Shown here: positions 34,279-42,427 of the stretch, one piece after another | Layout of the letters: every line of letters starts with the position of its first letter | How positions within the stretch are numbered: the stretch's first letter is position 1 | DNA from: Streptomyces sp. YIM 130001 | Lineage (GTDB): Bacteria > Actinomycetota > Actinomycetes > Streptomycetales > Streptomycetaceae | NCBI RefSeq assembly: GCF_003574445.1 | Contig: NZ_KZ984576.1 | Coordinates: 1-54,999 of the forward strand | Direction: 5' to 3' | DNA: 54,999 nt | Translations under genes and position numbers: made by a program | Notes under the pieces: model-generated | What the model saw: only the letters and a program-made list of their open reading frames with translations | Told to the model about the DNA's origin: nothing | Databases searched by the model: none

Positions 34279-35805
34279 TCAGGCGGCTGCCGATCCGGTG
34301 GACGACGTCCGGCCGGGTGAACGCCGGACCGCTGACGCGGGGCGGCGGCGACCACGGCGTGCCGGGGTGGCACGCGCCGGGCGTTCGGCCACCGGCGCGG
34401 TGATCACGACCGGCCTGCCCGACGGGGCCTGGGCGCCGGTGATGCGGTGCAGTTCCTGCTCGCCGGAGCGCACCTGGGTGGTACGCGGGCGGATCCCGGC
34501 GTCCGACATGAGGCGGACCATGCCGCGGCGCTGGCTCGGCGTGACCAGGGTGACGACGCTGCCCGCCGCTCCGGCTCGCGCCGTGCGGCCACCGCGGTGC
34601 AGGTAGTCCTTGTGGTCCGTGGGCGGATCGACGTTGACGACGAGGTCGAGGTCGTCGACGTGGATCCCGCGCGCGGCGACATTCGTGGCGACGAGTACGC
34701 CGACGTGCCCGGACTTGAACTGGGTCAACGTCCGGGTGCGCTGCGCCTGCGACTTGCCGCCGTGCAGCGCCGCGGCGCGTACGCCGCTGGCGAGCAGGTC
34801 GCGGGTCAGCCGGTCGACCGCGTGCTTGGTGTCCAGGAACATGAGGACGCGGCCGTCGCGGGCGGCGATCTCGGTGGTGGCCGCGTGCTTGTCGGCGCCG
34901 TGGACGTGCAGCACGTGGTGCTCCATCGCCGTGACCGCGCCGGCCGAGGGGTCGACCGAGTGCACGACGGGGTCGCTCAGGTAGCGGCGCACCAGCCGGT
35001 CGACGTTGCGGTCCAGGGTGGCCGAGAACAACATCCGCTGGCCGCCGGGCCGCACCTGGTCGAGGAGGGCGGTCACCTGCGGCATGAAGCCCATGTCGGC
35101 CATCTGGTCGGCCTCGTCGAGCACGGTGATGCCCACCCGGTCGAGGTGGCAGTCACCCCGGTCGATCAGGTCCTTGAGCCGGCCCGGAGTCGCGAGCACC
35201 ACTTCCGCGCCGCCGCGCAGCGCGCTCGACTGCCTGCCGATCGACAGACCGCCGACGACGGTGGTGATACGCAGCCTGACCGAGCGGGCGTACGGCGCGA
35301 GTGCAGTGGTGACCTGCTGCGCCAGCTCACGGGTCGGTACCAGGATCAGCCCCAACGGCCGCCGGGGCTCGGCTTGTTGGCCTGCCGTGCGGGCGAGCAG
35401 CGCCAGGCCGAAGGCGAGGGTCTTGCCGGAGCCGGTGCGGCCGCGGCCCAGGACGTCCCGGCCGGCGAGGGAGTTCGGCAGTGTCGCGCCCTGGATCGGG
35501 AACGGCACGGCGATGCCCTGCCGGGCGAGTTCCGCCGTCAACGGCGCGGCCAGGTCGAGGTCGGCGAAGTCGGAGACGGCAGGCAGCGGCGGAGTGACCG
35601 ACTCGGGGAGTGCGAACTCACCCTGCAGCGCCGCGGGCCGACGGCCCTGGCCGCCGCCCTGGGAGCGGCCGCCCTTTCCTCGGTCGGTGCCCCCGGAGCG
35701 GCTGCGCGCACCGTTCGCCAGGGTGCGGTCATTCATCCGTGTCCGGTCGTTCGAGCGCGTGCGGGCGTTCGTCCGTGTCCGGTCGTTCATACGTGTGCGG
35801 TTCAT
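34279..35805 (-). CDS. DEAD-box ATP-dependent RNA helicase
   Basis: The 508-residue protein is an RNA helicase of the RhlE/CsdA group that unwinds structured RNA, fitting its place next to a cold-shock gene. Motifs in order: Q motif (AVPFPIQGATLP), I GRGRTGSGKT, Ia PTRELAQQ, Ib TPGRL, II DEAD in VLDEADQMADMGF, III SAT, IV VLMFLDTK, V ATNVAARGIHVDDLDLVVN, VI HRGGRTARAG. Motif VI has Gly-Gly-Arg-Thr-Ala-Arg in place of the usual R-x-G-R-T-G-R. The N-terminus is an extension of repeated N-D-R-T-R-M hexapeptides followed by a G/R/S-rich stretch, and the C-terminus is Arg-rich, both likely RNA-binding. It is upstream of the SCO5918-like gene. Confidence 0.95.
   Translation of the reverse strand: MNRTRMNDRTRTNARTRSNDRTRMNDRTLANGARSRSGGTDRGKGGRSQGGGQGRRPAALQGEFALPESVTPPLPAVSDFADLDLAAPLTAELARQGIAVPFPIQGATLPNSLAGRDVLGRGRTGSGKTLAFGLALLARTAGQQAEPRRPLGLILVPTRELAQQVTTALAPYARSVRLRITTVVGGLSIGRQSSALRGGAEVVLATPGRLKDLIDRGDCHLDRVGITVLDEADQMADMGFMPQVTALLDQVRPGGQRMLFSATLDRNVDRLVRRYLSDPVVHSVDPSAGAVTAMEHHVLHVHGADKHAATTEIAARDGRVLMFLDTKHAVDRLTRDLLASGVRAAALHGGKSQAQRTRTLTQFKSGHVGVLVATNVAARGIHVDDLDLVVNVDPPTDHKDYLHRGGRTARAGAAGSVVTLVTPSQRRGMVRLMSDAGIRPRTTQVRSGEQELHRITGAQAPSGRPVVITAPVAERPARATPARRGRRRPASAVRRSPGRTSSTGSAAA
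35721..35805 (-). repeat. 18-bp in-frame repeats at the helicase N-terminus
   Basis: Four to five imperfect 18-bp units encode the series NRTRM-NDRTRT-NARTRS-NDRTRM-NDRT at the very start of the helicase. The array lies within the coding sequence and is prone to copy-number change by slippage. Confidence 0.7.
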
Positions 35806-36000
35806 GGGGAACCTTCCTCGATACGGCGCATATCAAGGAATTCCCACTGTGAAAAAGTACGGCGCAGGGAATTACAGGCATGGACCGAGGTGGAAATGCG
35901 GGCCGTTGTCGGCCGGCGGAGAAGAAGCGCGGGTGCCGGTGCGGTCGCTTGCCGGCGGTCGAGCGCGAGGAGCGAAAAGATGCTCCCGGAAAATGCGTAA

Positions 36001-36038
36001 AGCTGGGGCCCGCGCCCCGAAGGATGCGGGCCCCAGCT
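36001..36038 (-). terminator. terminator after the cold-shock gene
   Basis: A perfect 13-bp stem (AGCTGGGGCCCGC and complement) with a 12-nt loop lies 53 bp beyond the csp stop on the minus strand. The region between it and the helicase start (35806-36000) is the AT-richer helicase leader; no gene is seen. Confidence 0.7.
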
Positions 36039-36078
36039 GTACGTGCGTGGCTACGCGCTGTACGTGCGTGGCTACGCG
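36037..36078. repeat. perfect 21-bp tandem duplication downstream of csp
   Basis: The unit CTGTACGTGCGTGGCTACGCG occurs twice head to tail, directly beside the csp terminator and just after the csp stop. It is non-coding. Confidence 0.8.
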
Positions 36079-36090
36079 CGTGCGTCAGCG

Positions 36091-36294
36091 TCAGGCAGGA
36101 ACGATGTTCTCGGCCGTCGGGCCCTTCTGGCCCTGCGCGATGTCGAAGTTCACCTTCTGGCCTTCGAGCAGCTCACGGAAGCCCTGGGCGGCGATGTTCG
36201 AGTAGTGGGCGAAGACGTCCGCGCCGCCGCCCTCCTGCTCGATGAAGCCGAAGCCCTTTTCCGAGTTGAACCACTTCACGGTGCCAGTAGCCAT
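36091..36294 (-). CDS. cold-shock protein, CspA family
   Basis: The 67-residue single cold-shock domain begins MATGTVKWFNSEKGFGFIEQ and holds RNP1 (KGFGFI) and RNP2 (VFAHYS), the aromatic surface that binds single-stranded RNA/DNA. GAAGGAG six bases upstream fixes the ATG at 36294. It is the classic size for Streptomyces Csp (about 66-67). It lies upstream of the DEAD-box helicase on the same strand with its own terminator between, forming a cold-adaptation neighbourhood. The long AT-rich leader upstream contains a hairpin with a U-rich tail. Confidence 0.96.
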   Translation of the reverse strand: MATGTVKWFNSEKGFGFIEQEGGGADVFAHYSNIAAQGFRELLEGQKVNFDIAQGQKGPTAENIVPA

Positions 36295-36386
36295 GTCTAT
36301 CTCCTTCGGGTGCAGTTCGGAATCCGCAGTGTGCGGAGACCGGGTCGCTGCGATGATCACCCCGCCGGAAATGACCGGAAATACAA

Positions 36387-36420
36387 AAGTGCTCCCGCCG
36401 GAAAACCGGCGAGGGCACTT
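36387..36420 (-). terminator. U-tract hairpin in the csp leader / after SDR gene
   Basis: On the minus strand a 15-bp stem with two mismatches and loop TTTT is followed by TTTTGTATTT, a U-rich tail that is unusual for Streptomyces. It lies 175 bp after the SDR stop and 93 bp before the csp start. It could be the SDR terminator or a conditional terminator inside the csp leader. The rest of 36295-36594 shows no gene and is AT-rich for this genome. Confidence 0.6.
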
Positions 36421-36594
36421 GAAGTCTCGGGAACCACAACTGCAACTGCCACTGACAGTAGCACGTATCAGAATTTCCTGTACGTTGTGGATTTCCCTGC
36501 ATCCGCCGCACGGAAAACCCTTCCCACGCGCCCCCTCAAATTCTCGGTCGGCGAACACAGATATGGACGCGTCCGGGTCCCCCCCCGGGGTTCG

Positions 36595-37344
36595 TCACCG
36601 CTGTGCGGTGGGCCGCACCACGATCTCGTTCACGTCGATCAAGTCCGGCTGCGCGATGGCGTACGCGATGCCGTCCGCGATCGCTGCGGGGTCCAGTGCC
36701 ATGGCGTCGCGACTGGCCAGCAGCGCGGCGCGGGCGTCGGGATCGGCGACGGAGTTGACGAAATCCGTGTGGACGAAACCGGGGGAGACGACGGTGACGC
36801 GCAGGTCGCCGACCTCCTGGCGCAGTCCCTCGCAGACCGTACGGACGGCCGTCTTCGTCGCTGAGTAGACCGCCTGTCCGGGGACGGTGCGGTACGCCGC
36901 GGTCGACGCCACCGCGACGAGGTGCCCCGACCCCTGCCGGCGGAAGACCGGCAACGCGGCGGCGATGCCGTACAGAACGCCGCGCAGATTGATGTCGATC
37001 ATGTCGTCCCACTCGTCGACGCGCAGCTCCTCGAGCGTGGAGACCGGCCCGATCCCGGCGTTGTTGACCAACGCGTCGAGCCGGCCGAATTCGGTGACCG
37101 CAGTGTCGACGAGTCGGACGAGGTCCTCGCGCCGTCGTACATCGGTGGTGACGCCGACCGCGCGGCCACCGTTCTGCCGAATCTCGGCGGCCAGTTGTCC
37201 CACCCGGTCACCGCGCCGTGCGCCGAGTACGACGGCTGCGCCGCCCTCCGCGAGGGTGAGCGCTGTCGTCCTGCCGATGCCACTGCTGGCGCCGGTGACA
37301 GCTATCACCTTGCCGTCGGTCCGTGTCTTGTCCGTGATCGTCAT
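36595..37344 (-). CDS. short-chain dehydrogenase/reductase
   Basis: The 249-residue classical SDR has the cofactor motif TGASSGIG (about 18-25), NNAG at about 93-96, catalytic Ser in VASTAAYRTVPG and the catalytic YSATK (Y-x-x-x-K). The residues after the first beta strand (GARRGDRV) favour NADP(H). SPGFVHTDF follows as in many SDRs. The start is set at 37344 because AGGAG lies eight bases upstream, inside a longer open frame that begins at 37362. It is 128 bp downstream of another SDR on the same strand. Substrate is unknown. Confidence 0.9.
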   Translation of the reverse strand: MTITDKTRTDGKVIAVTGASSGIGRTTALTLAEGGAAVVLGARRGDRVGQLAAEIRQNGGRAVGVTTDVRRREDLVRLVDTAVTEFGRLDALVNNAGIGPVSTLEELRVDEWDDMIDINLRGVLYGIAAALPVFRRQGSGHLVAVASTAAYRTVPGQAVYSATKTAVRTVCEGLRQEVGDLRVTVVSPGFVHTDFVNSVADPDARAALLASRDAMALDPAAIADGIAYAIAQPDLIDVNEIVVRPTAQR

Positions 37345-37472
37345 CTCTCTCTTCTCCTTCATCGGTCTGGGTACTTCGCCGGTCCCGCACGCTCGGGGGT
37401 GCGGTCGGCCTGGCAGGGGCTTCGGTGGGGGGACGGGGAGGGCTGGGCCTCCGCGGGTTCAGCGCGGGCAGG

Positions 37473-38219
37473 TCACACCTGCGCCATTCCGCCGTCGACG
37501 AACAGCTCGACACCGTGGACGAAGGCGGCGTCGTCGCCTGCGAGGAACGCGGCGACCGTGGCGATCTCTCGTGGGTCGGCGATACGGCCGATCGGGCTGC
37601 CTGCGCCCATGGCCTCCAGTTGTGCGGCGACGCCGTCGGCCCCGAACGCCTTGGCCAGGGCTCCCCGCAGGGACTCGGTGTCGACCGCGCCGGGACTGAG
37701 TACGTTCATCCGGATACCGGACCCCTTGGTGTCCTGGATCCAGGAGCGCAGGAAGTTCCGGATGGCGGCCTTCGCTCCGCCGTACAGGCCCATTCCATAG
37801 GGCGGGTGGATCGACGCGGTCGACCCGATCACGGTGATGCTGCCGCCGGGACGCATCAGAGGCAGTGCCTTCTGCACGGTGTGCAGGACGCCCTTGACGT
37901 TCACCGAGAAGGTCAGGTCGAACTCCTCCTCCGTGATGGATCCCAGGACGGAGTGGTGGCCGCTGGCCGCGTTGGCGATCACCGCGTCGAGGTGACCGTG
38001 ACGCTCGGCGATGCGGTCGTACAGTGCGTCCATGTCGGCGGAACCGGCCACGTCGGCGCGGATGCCGAAGGCCTGCGCGCCGAGCTTGGCAGCTGCCTCC
38101 TCGACACGCTCCTGATCGCGGCCGGTGATAACCACCTGCCGCCCGCGGGAGATCAGTTCCTCGGCGATGGCGTAGCCGATGCCGGAGGTGGCGCCGGTGA
38201 CGAGTGCGGTCTTGTTCAT
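37473..38219 (-). CDS. short-chain dehydrogenase/reductase
   Basis: The 248-residue classical SDR begins MNKTALVTGATSGIGYAIAE. It has the NANA-like position as IANAASG (Asn kept, NNAG degenerated), catalytic Ser in VIGSTASIHPP and Y-x-x-x-K as YGGAK (Tyr and Lys kept). The C-terminal FLAGDDAAFVHGVELFVDGGMAQV is the usual tetramer-forming end. It is divergent from the XRE-type regulator at 38491, which probably controls it, a frequent arrangement for such pairs. Substrate unknown. Confidence 0.9.
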   Translation of the reverse strand: MNKTALVTGATSGIGYAIAEELISRGRQVVITGRDQERVEEAAAKLGAQAFGIRADVAGSADMDALYDRIAERHGHLDAVIANAASGHHSVLGSITEEEFDLTFSVNVKGVLHTVQKALPLMRPGGSITVIGSTASIHPPYGMGLYGGAKAAIRNFLRSWIQDTKGSGIRMNVLSPGAVDTESLRGALAKAFGADGVAAQLEAMGAGSPIGRIADPREIATVAAFLAGDDAAFVHGVELFVDGGMAQV

Positions 38220-38490
38220 GGCTCTTCCTTGTCTGTCGCAGGCTGTCCGTCGACGGCCGTGGGGCGAGCGAGGGGAGGCCTCGGCGGATCTGGGCCGTCC
38301 GGTCAGTGGTGGGCGACGGTCCGATCGGTCGTCGCTGAGAAGATCCGGGCCGCAGCGGTGGTTACCGGCTGCCGAGGTGCCCGTCTGCGTCGGGAGGAGT
38401 GCTGAGCTCCCGGGGCCTGCCCTCAGTCTGCAATGGATTTAGCCTGGTATACAGAGCCTGTTTATTCTGGAACTGAGGGTGTTACCCACC

Positions 38491-39336
38491 ATGCAGAACG
38501 ATGAAGATCAACGCCGTGAGCTGGGCACTTTCCTGCGGAGTCGAAGAGGCCGGATCACCCCCGAGCAGGTGGGGCTGCCGCACACCGGCCGGCGCCGTAC
38601 CCCGGGGCTGCGCCGGGAGGAGCTCGCGCTGCTCGCGGGGATCAGCGCCACCTGGTACACGTACCTCGAGCAGGGCCGGGACATTCGCGCCTCGGACCAG
38701 GTACTGGGTGCCATCGCCTCGACGCTGCGGCTCGACCCCTTCGAGCGTGAGCACCTCTTCCGGCTCGCCGGTCACGCACCTGCGGTCCGCGGCGAGCAGG
38801 CCGAGCCGCTCGCCGCGGAGGTGGCGGCGGTCCCGCACCTGCTCCAGCCGCAGCCGGCGTACATCATCGACGGCACCTACGACGTGTTGAGCTGCAATCG
38901 GGCGGCCCGCGAACTGTTCACGCACCTCACCGCCACCGCGGACCGGCCCGCGAACTTCGCTCGGTGGACGTTCCTGGAACCCGCGGCGCGAGAGGTGATC
39001 GTCGACTGGGAGCCGGAGGCGCGCGGCCTGCTGGCCCGACTCCGGCTGCTGGCCGGACGCCGGCCGGGCGACCTCCGGTACGAGCGCCTGATCGACGAAC
39101 TCAAGGCGGGCAGCGCACACATGCGCACCTGGTGGCCGCAGTACGACGTGCAGGCCCGCCACGGTGGACGTAAACGGCTGCGGCCGCCGGGGCGGGAAGC
39201 GGCCGACTTCACCTACACCGCCTTCCACTTGGCGGAACAGCCCGAGCTGACGCTGGTGGTCTACGGCGAAGCCGACGCAGACCGCGAAGCCGACCCGGAC
39301 CACGCAACCGGCGAAGCCCTGCCGAGCGGGGAATGA
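38491..39336 (+). CDS. XRE-family regulator (MmyB-like ligand domain)
   Basis: The 281-residue protein has an N-terminal XRE helix-turn-helix: ELGTFLRSRRGRITPEQVGL, then RRTPGLRREELALLAGISATWYTYLEQGRDIRASDQVLGAIASTL. The R-R-T-P-G-L-R-R-E-E-L-A sequence is the hallmark of the MmyB-like group. From about 105 to 270 there is an MmyB-type PAS-like domain (PAYIIDGTYDVLSCNRAARELFT, ...LRLLAGRRPGD, AHMRTWWPQYDV). This family usually represses a divergent oxidoreductase gene and responds to a small ligand, here probably the SDR at 37473. The AT-rich intergenic region has two AGCCTG repeats 15 bp apart. The ATG at 38491 was preferred over GTG at 38479. Confidence 0.88.
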   Translation: MQNDEDQRRELGTFLRSRRGRITPEQVGLPHTGRRRTPGLRREELALLAGISATWYTYLEQGRDIRASDQVLGAIASTLRLDPFEREHLFRLAGHAPAVRGEQAEPLAAEVAAVPHLLQPQPAYIIDGTYDVLSCNRAARELFTHLTATADRPANFARWTFLEPAAREVIVDWEPEARGLLARLRLLAGRRPGDLRYERLIDELKAGSAHMRTWWPQYDVQARHGGRKRLRPPGREAADFTYTAFHLAEQPELTLVVYGEADADREADPDHATGEALPSGE

Positions 39337-39348
39337 CCGCGCCGGGAA

Positions 39349-39984
39349 TCAGCGGCGGAGCATGCCGCGGGCCGTCGCCGCCGCGACCGCGGACGTGCGG
39401 GAGTCGACGCCCAACTTGGCGTAGATGTGCACCAGATGGGACTTCACCGTGGCCTGGCTGAGGAAGAGCTCCTTGCTGATCTGCAGGTTCGACAGGCCGT
39501 CGCCGACCAGGCGCAGTACTTCGAGTTCCCGGCGGCTGAGTGCCTCTCCGGGAGCGCGCATCCGGCCCATCAGGCGGTGTGCCACGGCCGGTGCCAGTGC
39601 GGAACGTCCCGCCGCCGCGGTCCGTACCGCGGCCGCCAGTTCCTCGGGCGGCGCGTCCTTGAGGAGGTAGCCGCTGGCTCCGGCCTCGACGGCGGCGAGG
39701 ATGTCGGCCTCGGAGTCGTAGGTGGTGAGCACCAGGACGCGCGGGGCGCCCTCACGGCCGGCGATCGCCGCCGTCGCCTCGGCGCCGTGCATACGGCCGG
39801 GGCCGAACTGCAGGTCCATCAGGACCACGTCGAGCGGTTCGGTGGCGGCGATCCGCACGGCGTCCTCGGCCCGCGCGGCCTCCGCGACCACCCGGAAGCC
39901 GGGCTCGGTGTCCAGTACGGCGCGCAGTCCGGCCCGTACGACCGGGTGATCGTCGGCGAGCAGCAGCCGTACCGGGTCACTCAT
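39349..39984 (-). CDS. NarL/FixJ-family response regulator
   Basis: The 211-residue protein has a receiver domain (1-120) with acidic pocket DD at 11-12, phospho-acceptor Asp57 in VVLMDLQFG, conserved T in LTTYDSEAD and K in GYLLKDAP. The C-terminal LuxR-type HTH is at about 148-205 (LSRREVL-type ELEVLRLVGDGLSNLQISKEL, SQATVKSHLVHIYAKLGV). Its start overlaps the end of the sensor kinase by 8 nt (ATGAGTGA), so the pair is translationally coupled. The divergent ABC exporter at 41348-43155 is the probable target. Confidence 0.92.
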   Translation of the reverse strand: MSDPVRLLLADDHPVVRAGLRAVLDTEPGFRVVAEAARAEDAVRIAATEPLDVVLMDLQFGPGRMHGAEATAAIAGREGAPRVLVLTTYDSEADILAAVEAGASGYLLKDAPPEELAAAVRTAAAGRSALAPAVAHRLMGRMRAPGEALSRRELEVLRLVGDGLSNLQISKELFLSQATVKSHLVHIYAKLGVDSRTSAVAAATARGMLRR

Positions 39985-41212
39985 GGGGGCCTCCGGGCCG
40001 GGTGGCCCCCGGCAGGGGCAGGGTGATGGCGACGGCGGTGCCCTCGCCGGGTGCCGACTCGATCGTCAGGGTGCCGCCGAGGGACTGGGCACGGGAGCGC
40101 ATCGCCGGCAGCCCGAAGCCGCCCTCGGTGCGGGGTCCCGCACCGCGTGCACCCGCACCGCGCGGGCCGTCCCCGGCCGGTGGGGCGGCGGGGTCGAAGC
40201 CCACGCCGTCGTCCACGACGTCCAGGGCGACCGAGGTGTCCATGAAACTCAGCGTGATCGAGGCGCGGGCGGCGCGCGCGTGGCGCACCGTGTTCGCCAG
40301 CGCCGACTGCGCGATCCGCAGCAGCGCCACTTCGTACGGCGTCGGCAGCTCGACCGGCTCGCCGCTGATGTCGAAGCGCACCTCGGGCCCCGGTGCCGCG
40401 GCGCAGAGCCGCTCGAGGGCACCGGTCAGCGAACCGTTCTCCAGGTCCGGCGGGGTCAGTTCGCGTACGAAGCGGCGGGCCTCCGCCAGGTTGTCCTGCG
40501 CGGCCACCCGCGCCTCGCGGACATGGGTGAGGGCCGGGGCTCCGGCGGGCAGTGCGCGTTCGGCGGCCCGCAGCAGCAGCTGAATGCTGGACAGGCCCTG
40601 GGCCAGGGTGTCGTGGATCTCGCGCGCCAGCCGTTCACGCTCGGCCAGCGTGCCGGCCGCCCGTTCGGCGTCGGCCAGCTCCGCGCGGGTGGCGAGCAGT
40701 TCCTCGATGAGTTCGCGTCGGCGCTCGCTCTCGCGGTAGAGGGCCCGGTGCCCCAGGACGGTGCCGACGGCGACGGCCGCGCCGAGGAACGGCCCGATCA
40801 CCGCTCCGGGCGTCGCAGGCCCGCCGTGCCCGACGAAGCTCGCGGTGGCCGCCGCCGTACTGACGGCCACCAGGAGCAGGCCCCAGCGCAGCGGCAGGAC
40901 GTGCAACTGCAGGAAGAACAGCGGGAACGCGATCCACAGAGCGTCCGCCGTCAGGACCAGGAGCACCGCCCACAGCACGCAGAGCAGTGCGAGCCACCCG
41001 AGCGCGGCCCGCTGTGAGCGCCGGGCGGCCGGGACGCACAGGCCGCCCGCGTAGACCGCGGCGAGCACCGCGCTGACGGCGATGACGGCAGGGGCGTGCG
41101 GCTCGCCGTCGGCCGCCGCGCGTACGGCGACGAGTGCGAGCAGCCCGGCCATCAGCAGATGCAGACAGCCGCGCAGGGCGCGCAGGACGGGGGTGAGGGA
41201 TCGGACATCCAT
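39977..41212 (-). CDS. sensor histidine kinase, HisKA_3 (DesK-type) family
   Basis: The 411-residue kinase has five or six hydrophobic segments in residues 10-165 with almost no extracellular domain, the intramembrane-sensing layout. A coiled helix leads to the phosphorylation motif LAREIHDTLAQGLSSIQ, and a C-terminal HATPase domain contains the N-box (ALANTVRHARAARASI), VVDDGVGFDP and GGFGLPAMRSRA. Partner of the overlapping response regulator. It is divergent from an ABC permease, which suggests response to membrane stress or an antibiotic. An inverted repeat abuts its start codon. Confidence 0.92.
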   Translation of the reverse strand: MDVRSLTPVLRALRGCLHLLMAGLLALVAVRAAADGEPHAPAVIAVSAVLAAVYAGGLCVPAARRSQRAALGWLALLCVLWAVLLVLTADALWIAFPLFFLQLHVLPLRWGLLLVAVSTAAATASFVGHGGPATPGAVIGPFLGAAVAVGTVLGHRALYRESERRRELIEELLATRAELADAERAAGTLAERERLAREIHDTLAQGLSSIQLLLRAAERALPAGAPALTHVREARVAAQDNLAEARRFVRELTPPDLENGSLTGALERLCAAAPGPEVRFDISGEPVELPTPYEVALLRIAQSALANTVRHARAARASITLSFMDTSVALDVVDDGVGFDPAAPPAGDGPRGAGARGAGPRTEGGFGLPAMRSRAQSLGGTLTIESAPGEGTAVAITLPLPGATRPGGPHE

Positions 41213-41236
41213 GACCTGTCAAGAGTAGGCAGGTCA
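41212..41236. promoter_or_regulatory. inverted repeat in the kinase/ABC exporter divergent promoter
   Basis: TGACCTG and CAGGTCA are 7-bp half-sites separated by 11 bp, directly at the kinase start codon. NarL-type regulators bind heptamer pairs, so this is a plausible autoregulatory site. The 135-bp region to 41348 serves both directions. Confidence 0.35.
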
Positions 41237-41347
41237 GGCGCCGGGACGGTCAATCGAAAGGTTGATTCCCGGCTGCGTCCTTCGGTCCCGCGAAAGCGTG
41301 CCGGAGCTCGATGCATCCGTGGTGCCGCTCTCCGCAGGGTGGGGAGC

Positions 41348-42427
41348 ATGTTCGTCGCATGGAGAGATCTCAGATTCGCCAAGGGCCGCTTCGCCCTGAT
41401 GGGCACGGTCGTCGTGCTCATCACCCTGCTCGTGGGACTGCTGTCCGGACTGACCGCGGGGCTGGCCCGCGAGAACGTCTCGGCCATCACCTCGCTGCCC
41501 GCCGACCGCATCGCCTTTGCCGCGCCACCGGACGGCCAGTCGGTCTCGTTCACCGATTCCACGGTCCCGGAGAAGGCGTGGACCAACTGGGCCGAGCAGC
41601 CCGGGGTGGCCGCCGCGGACCCGGTCGGCATCCGCACCCTGAACGCCGCCGCGGGCGAGCGCACCGCCGCCACCTCGGCCTTCGGTGTGGACCCGAAGTC
41701 CGAGGCGGCACCCGCGGGGCTCGCCCCCGGGCGGATCGTGCTCTCCGAGCAAGCGGCCGACGACCTGGGCGTCGCCGAGGGCGACACCGTGCGCCTGAGC
41801 GGCCTCGACCAGCAGGTGGCCGCGGTCTCCGGCGACGCCTCGTACAGCCATACGCCGGTGGTGTGGACGACGCTCGACGACTGGCAGCGCATCGGACACA
41901 GCGGTACGGACGCGGGGGAGCAGGCGACCGTGATCGCGCTGCGGCTCGACGGCGACGCCGATCTCGCCGCCGGGGACAAGGCGGCCGGTACGTCGACCAC
42001 CACCCCCGACGAGGCGCTCTCGGCGATCGGCTCCTATCAGGCGGAGAACGGGTCGCTGCAGCTGATGCGCGGGTTCCTGTTCGTCATCTCGGCGCTGGTG
42101 ATCGGGGCGTTCTTCACCGTGTGGACGATCCAGCGCAGCGGTGACATCGCCGTGCTCAAGGCGCTCGGCGCCGCCACCCCGTACCTCCTGAAGGACGCGC
42201 TCGGTCAGGCCGTGGTGCTGCTGGTCGCCGGTACCGGATTCGGCACCCTGATCGCCGCCGGTGCGGGCGGTCTGATCGGTGGGGGAGACGTGCCGTTCGT
42301 CCTCGACCCGGCAACTGTCCTGGTACCGGCCGGAGTTCTGATCGCCCTCGGTGTGATCGGTGCGGCACTGGCCGTACGTCGCGTGACCTCCGTAGACCCC
42401 CTCACCGCTCTGGGAAGTGCCCGATGA
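41348..42427 (+). CDS. ABC transporter permease (MacB/FtsX type)
   Basis: The 359-residue protein has one N-terminal membrane helix (MFVAWRDLRFAKGRFALMGTVVVLITLLVGLLSGL), then about 210 extracellular residues typical of the MacB-like periplasmic domain. Three C-terminal helices follow (from LMRGFLFVISALVIGAFFTVWTIQ through ALGVIGAALAVRRV). The cytoplasmic loop QRSGDIAVLKALGAA is the FtsX-domain coupling region. A single four-helix permease pairs as a homodimer with the ATPase encoded by the overlapping next gene. GGGGAG precedes the ATG at 41348. Likely exports a lipid-like or peptide antibiotic or acts in membrane stress resistance. Confidence 0.9.
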   Translation: MFVAWRDLRFAKGRFALMGTVVVLITLLVGLLSGLTAGLARENVSAITSLPADRIAFAAPPDGQSVSFTDSTVPEKAWTNWAEQPGVAAADPVGIRTLNAAAGERTAATSAFGVDPKSEAAPAGLAPGRIVLSEQAADDLGVAEGDTVRLSGLDQQVAAVSGDASYSHTPVVWTTLDDWQRIGHSGTDAGEQATVIALRLDGDADLAAGDKAAGTSTTTPDEALSAIGSYQAENGSLQLMRGFLFVISALVIGAFFTVWTIQRSGDIAVLKALGAATPYLLKDALGQAVVLLVAGTGFGTLIAAGAGGLIGGGDVPFVLDPATVLVPAGVLIALGVIGAALAVRRVTSVDPLTALGSAR

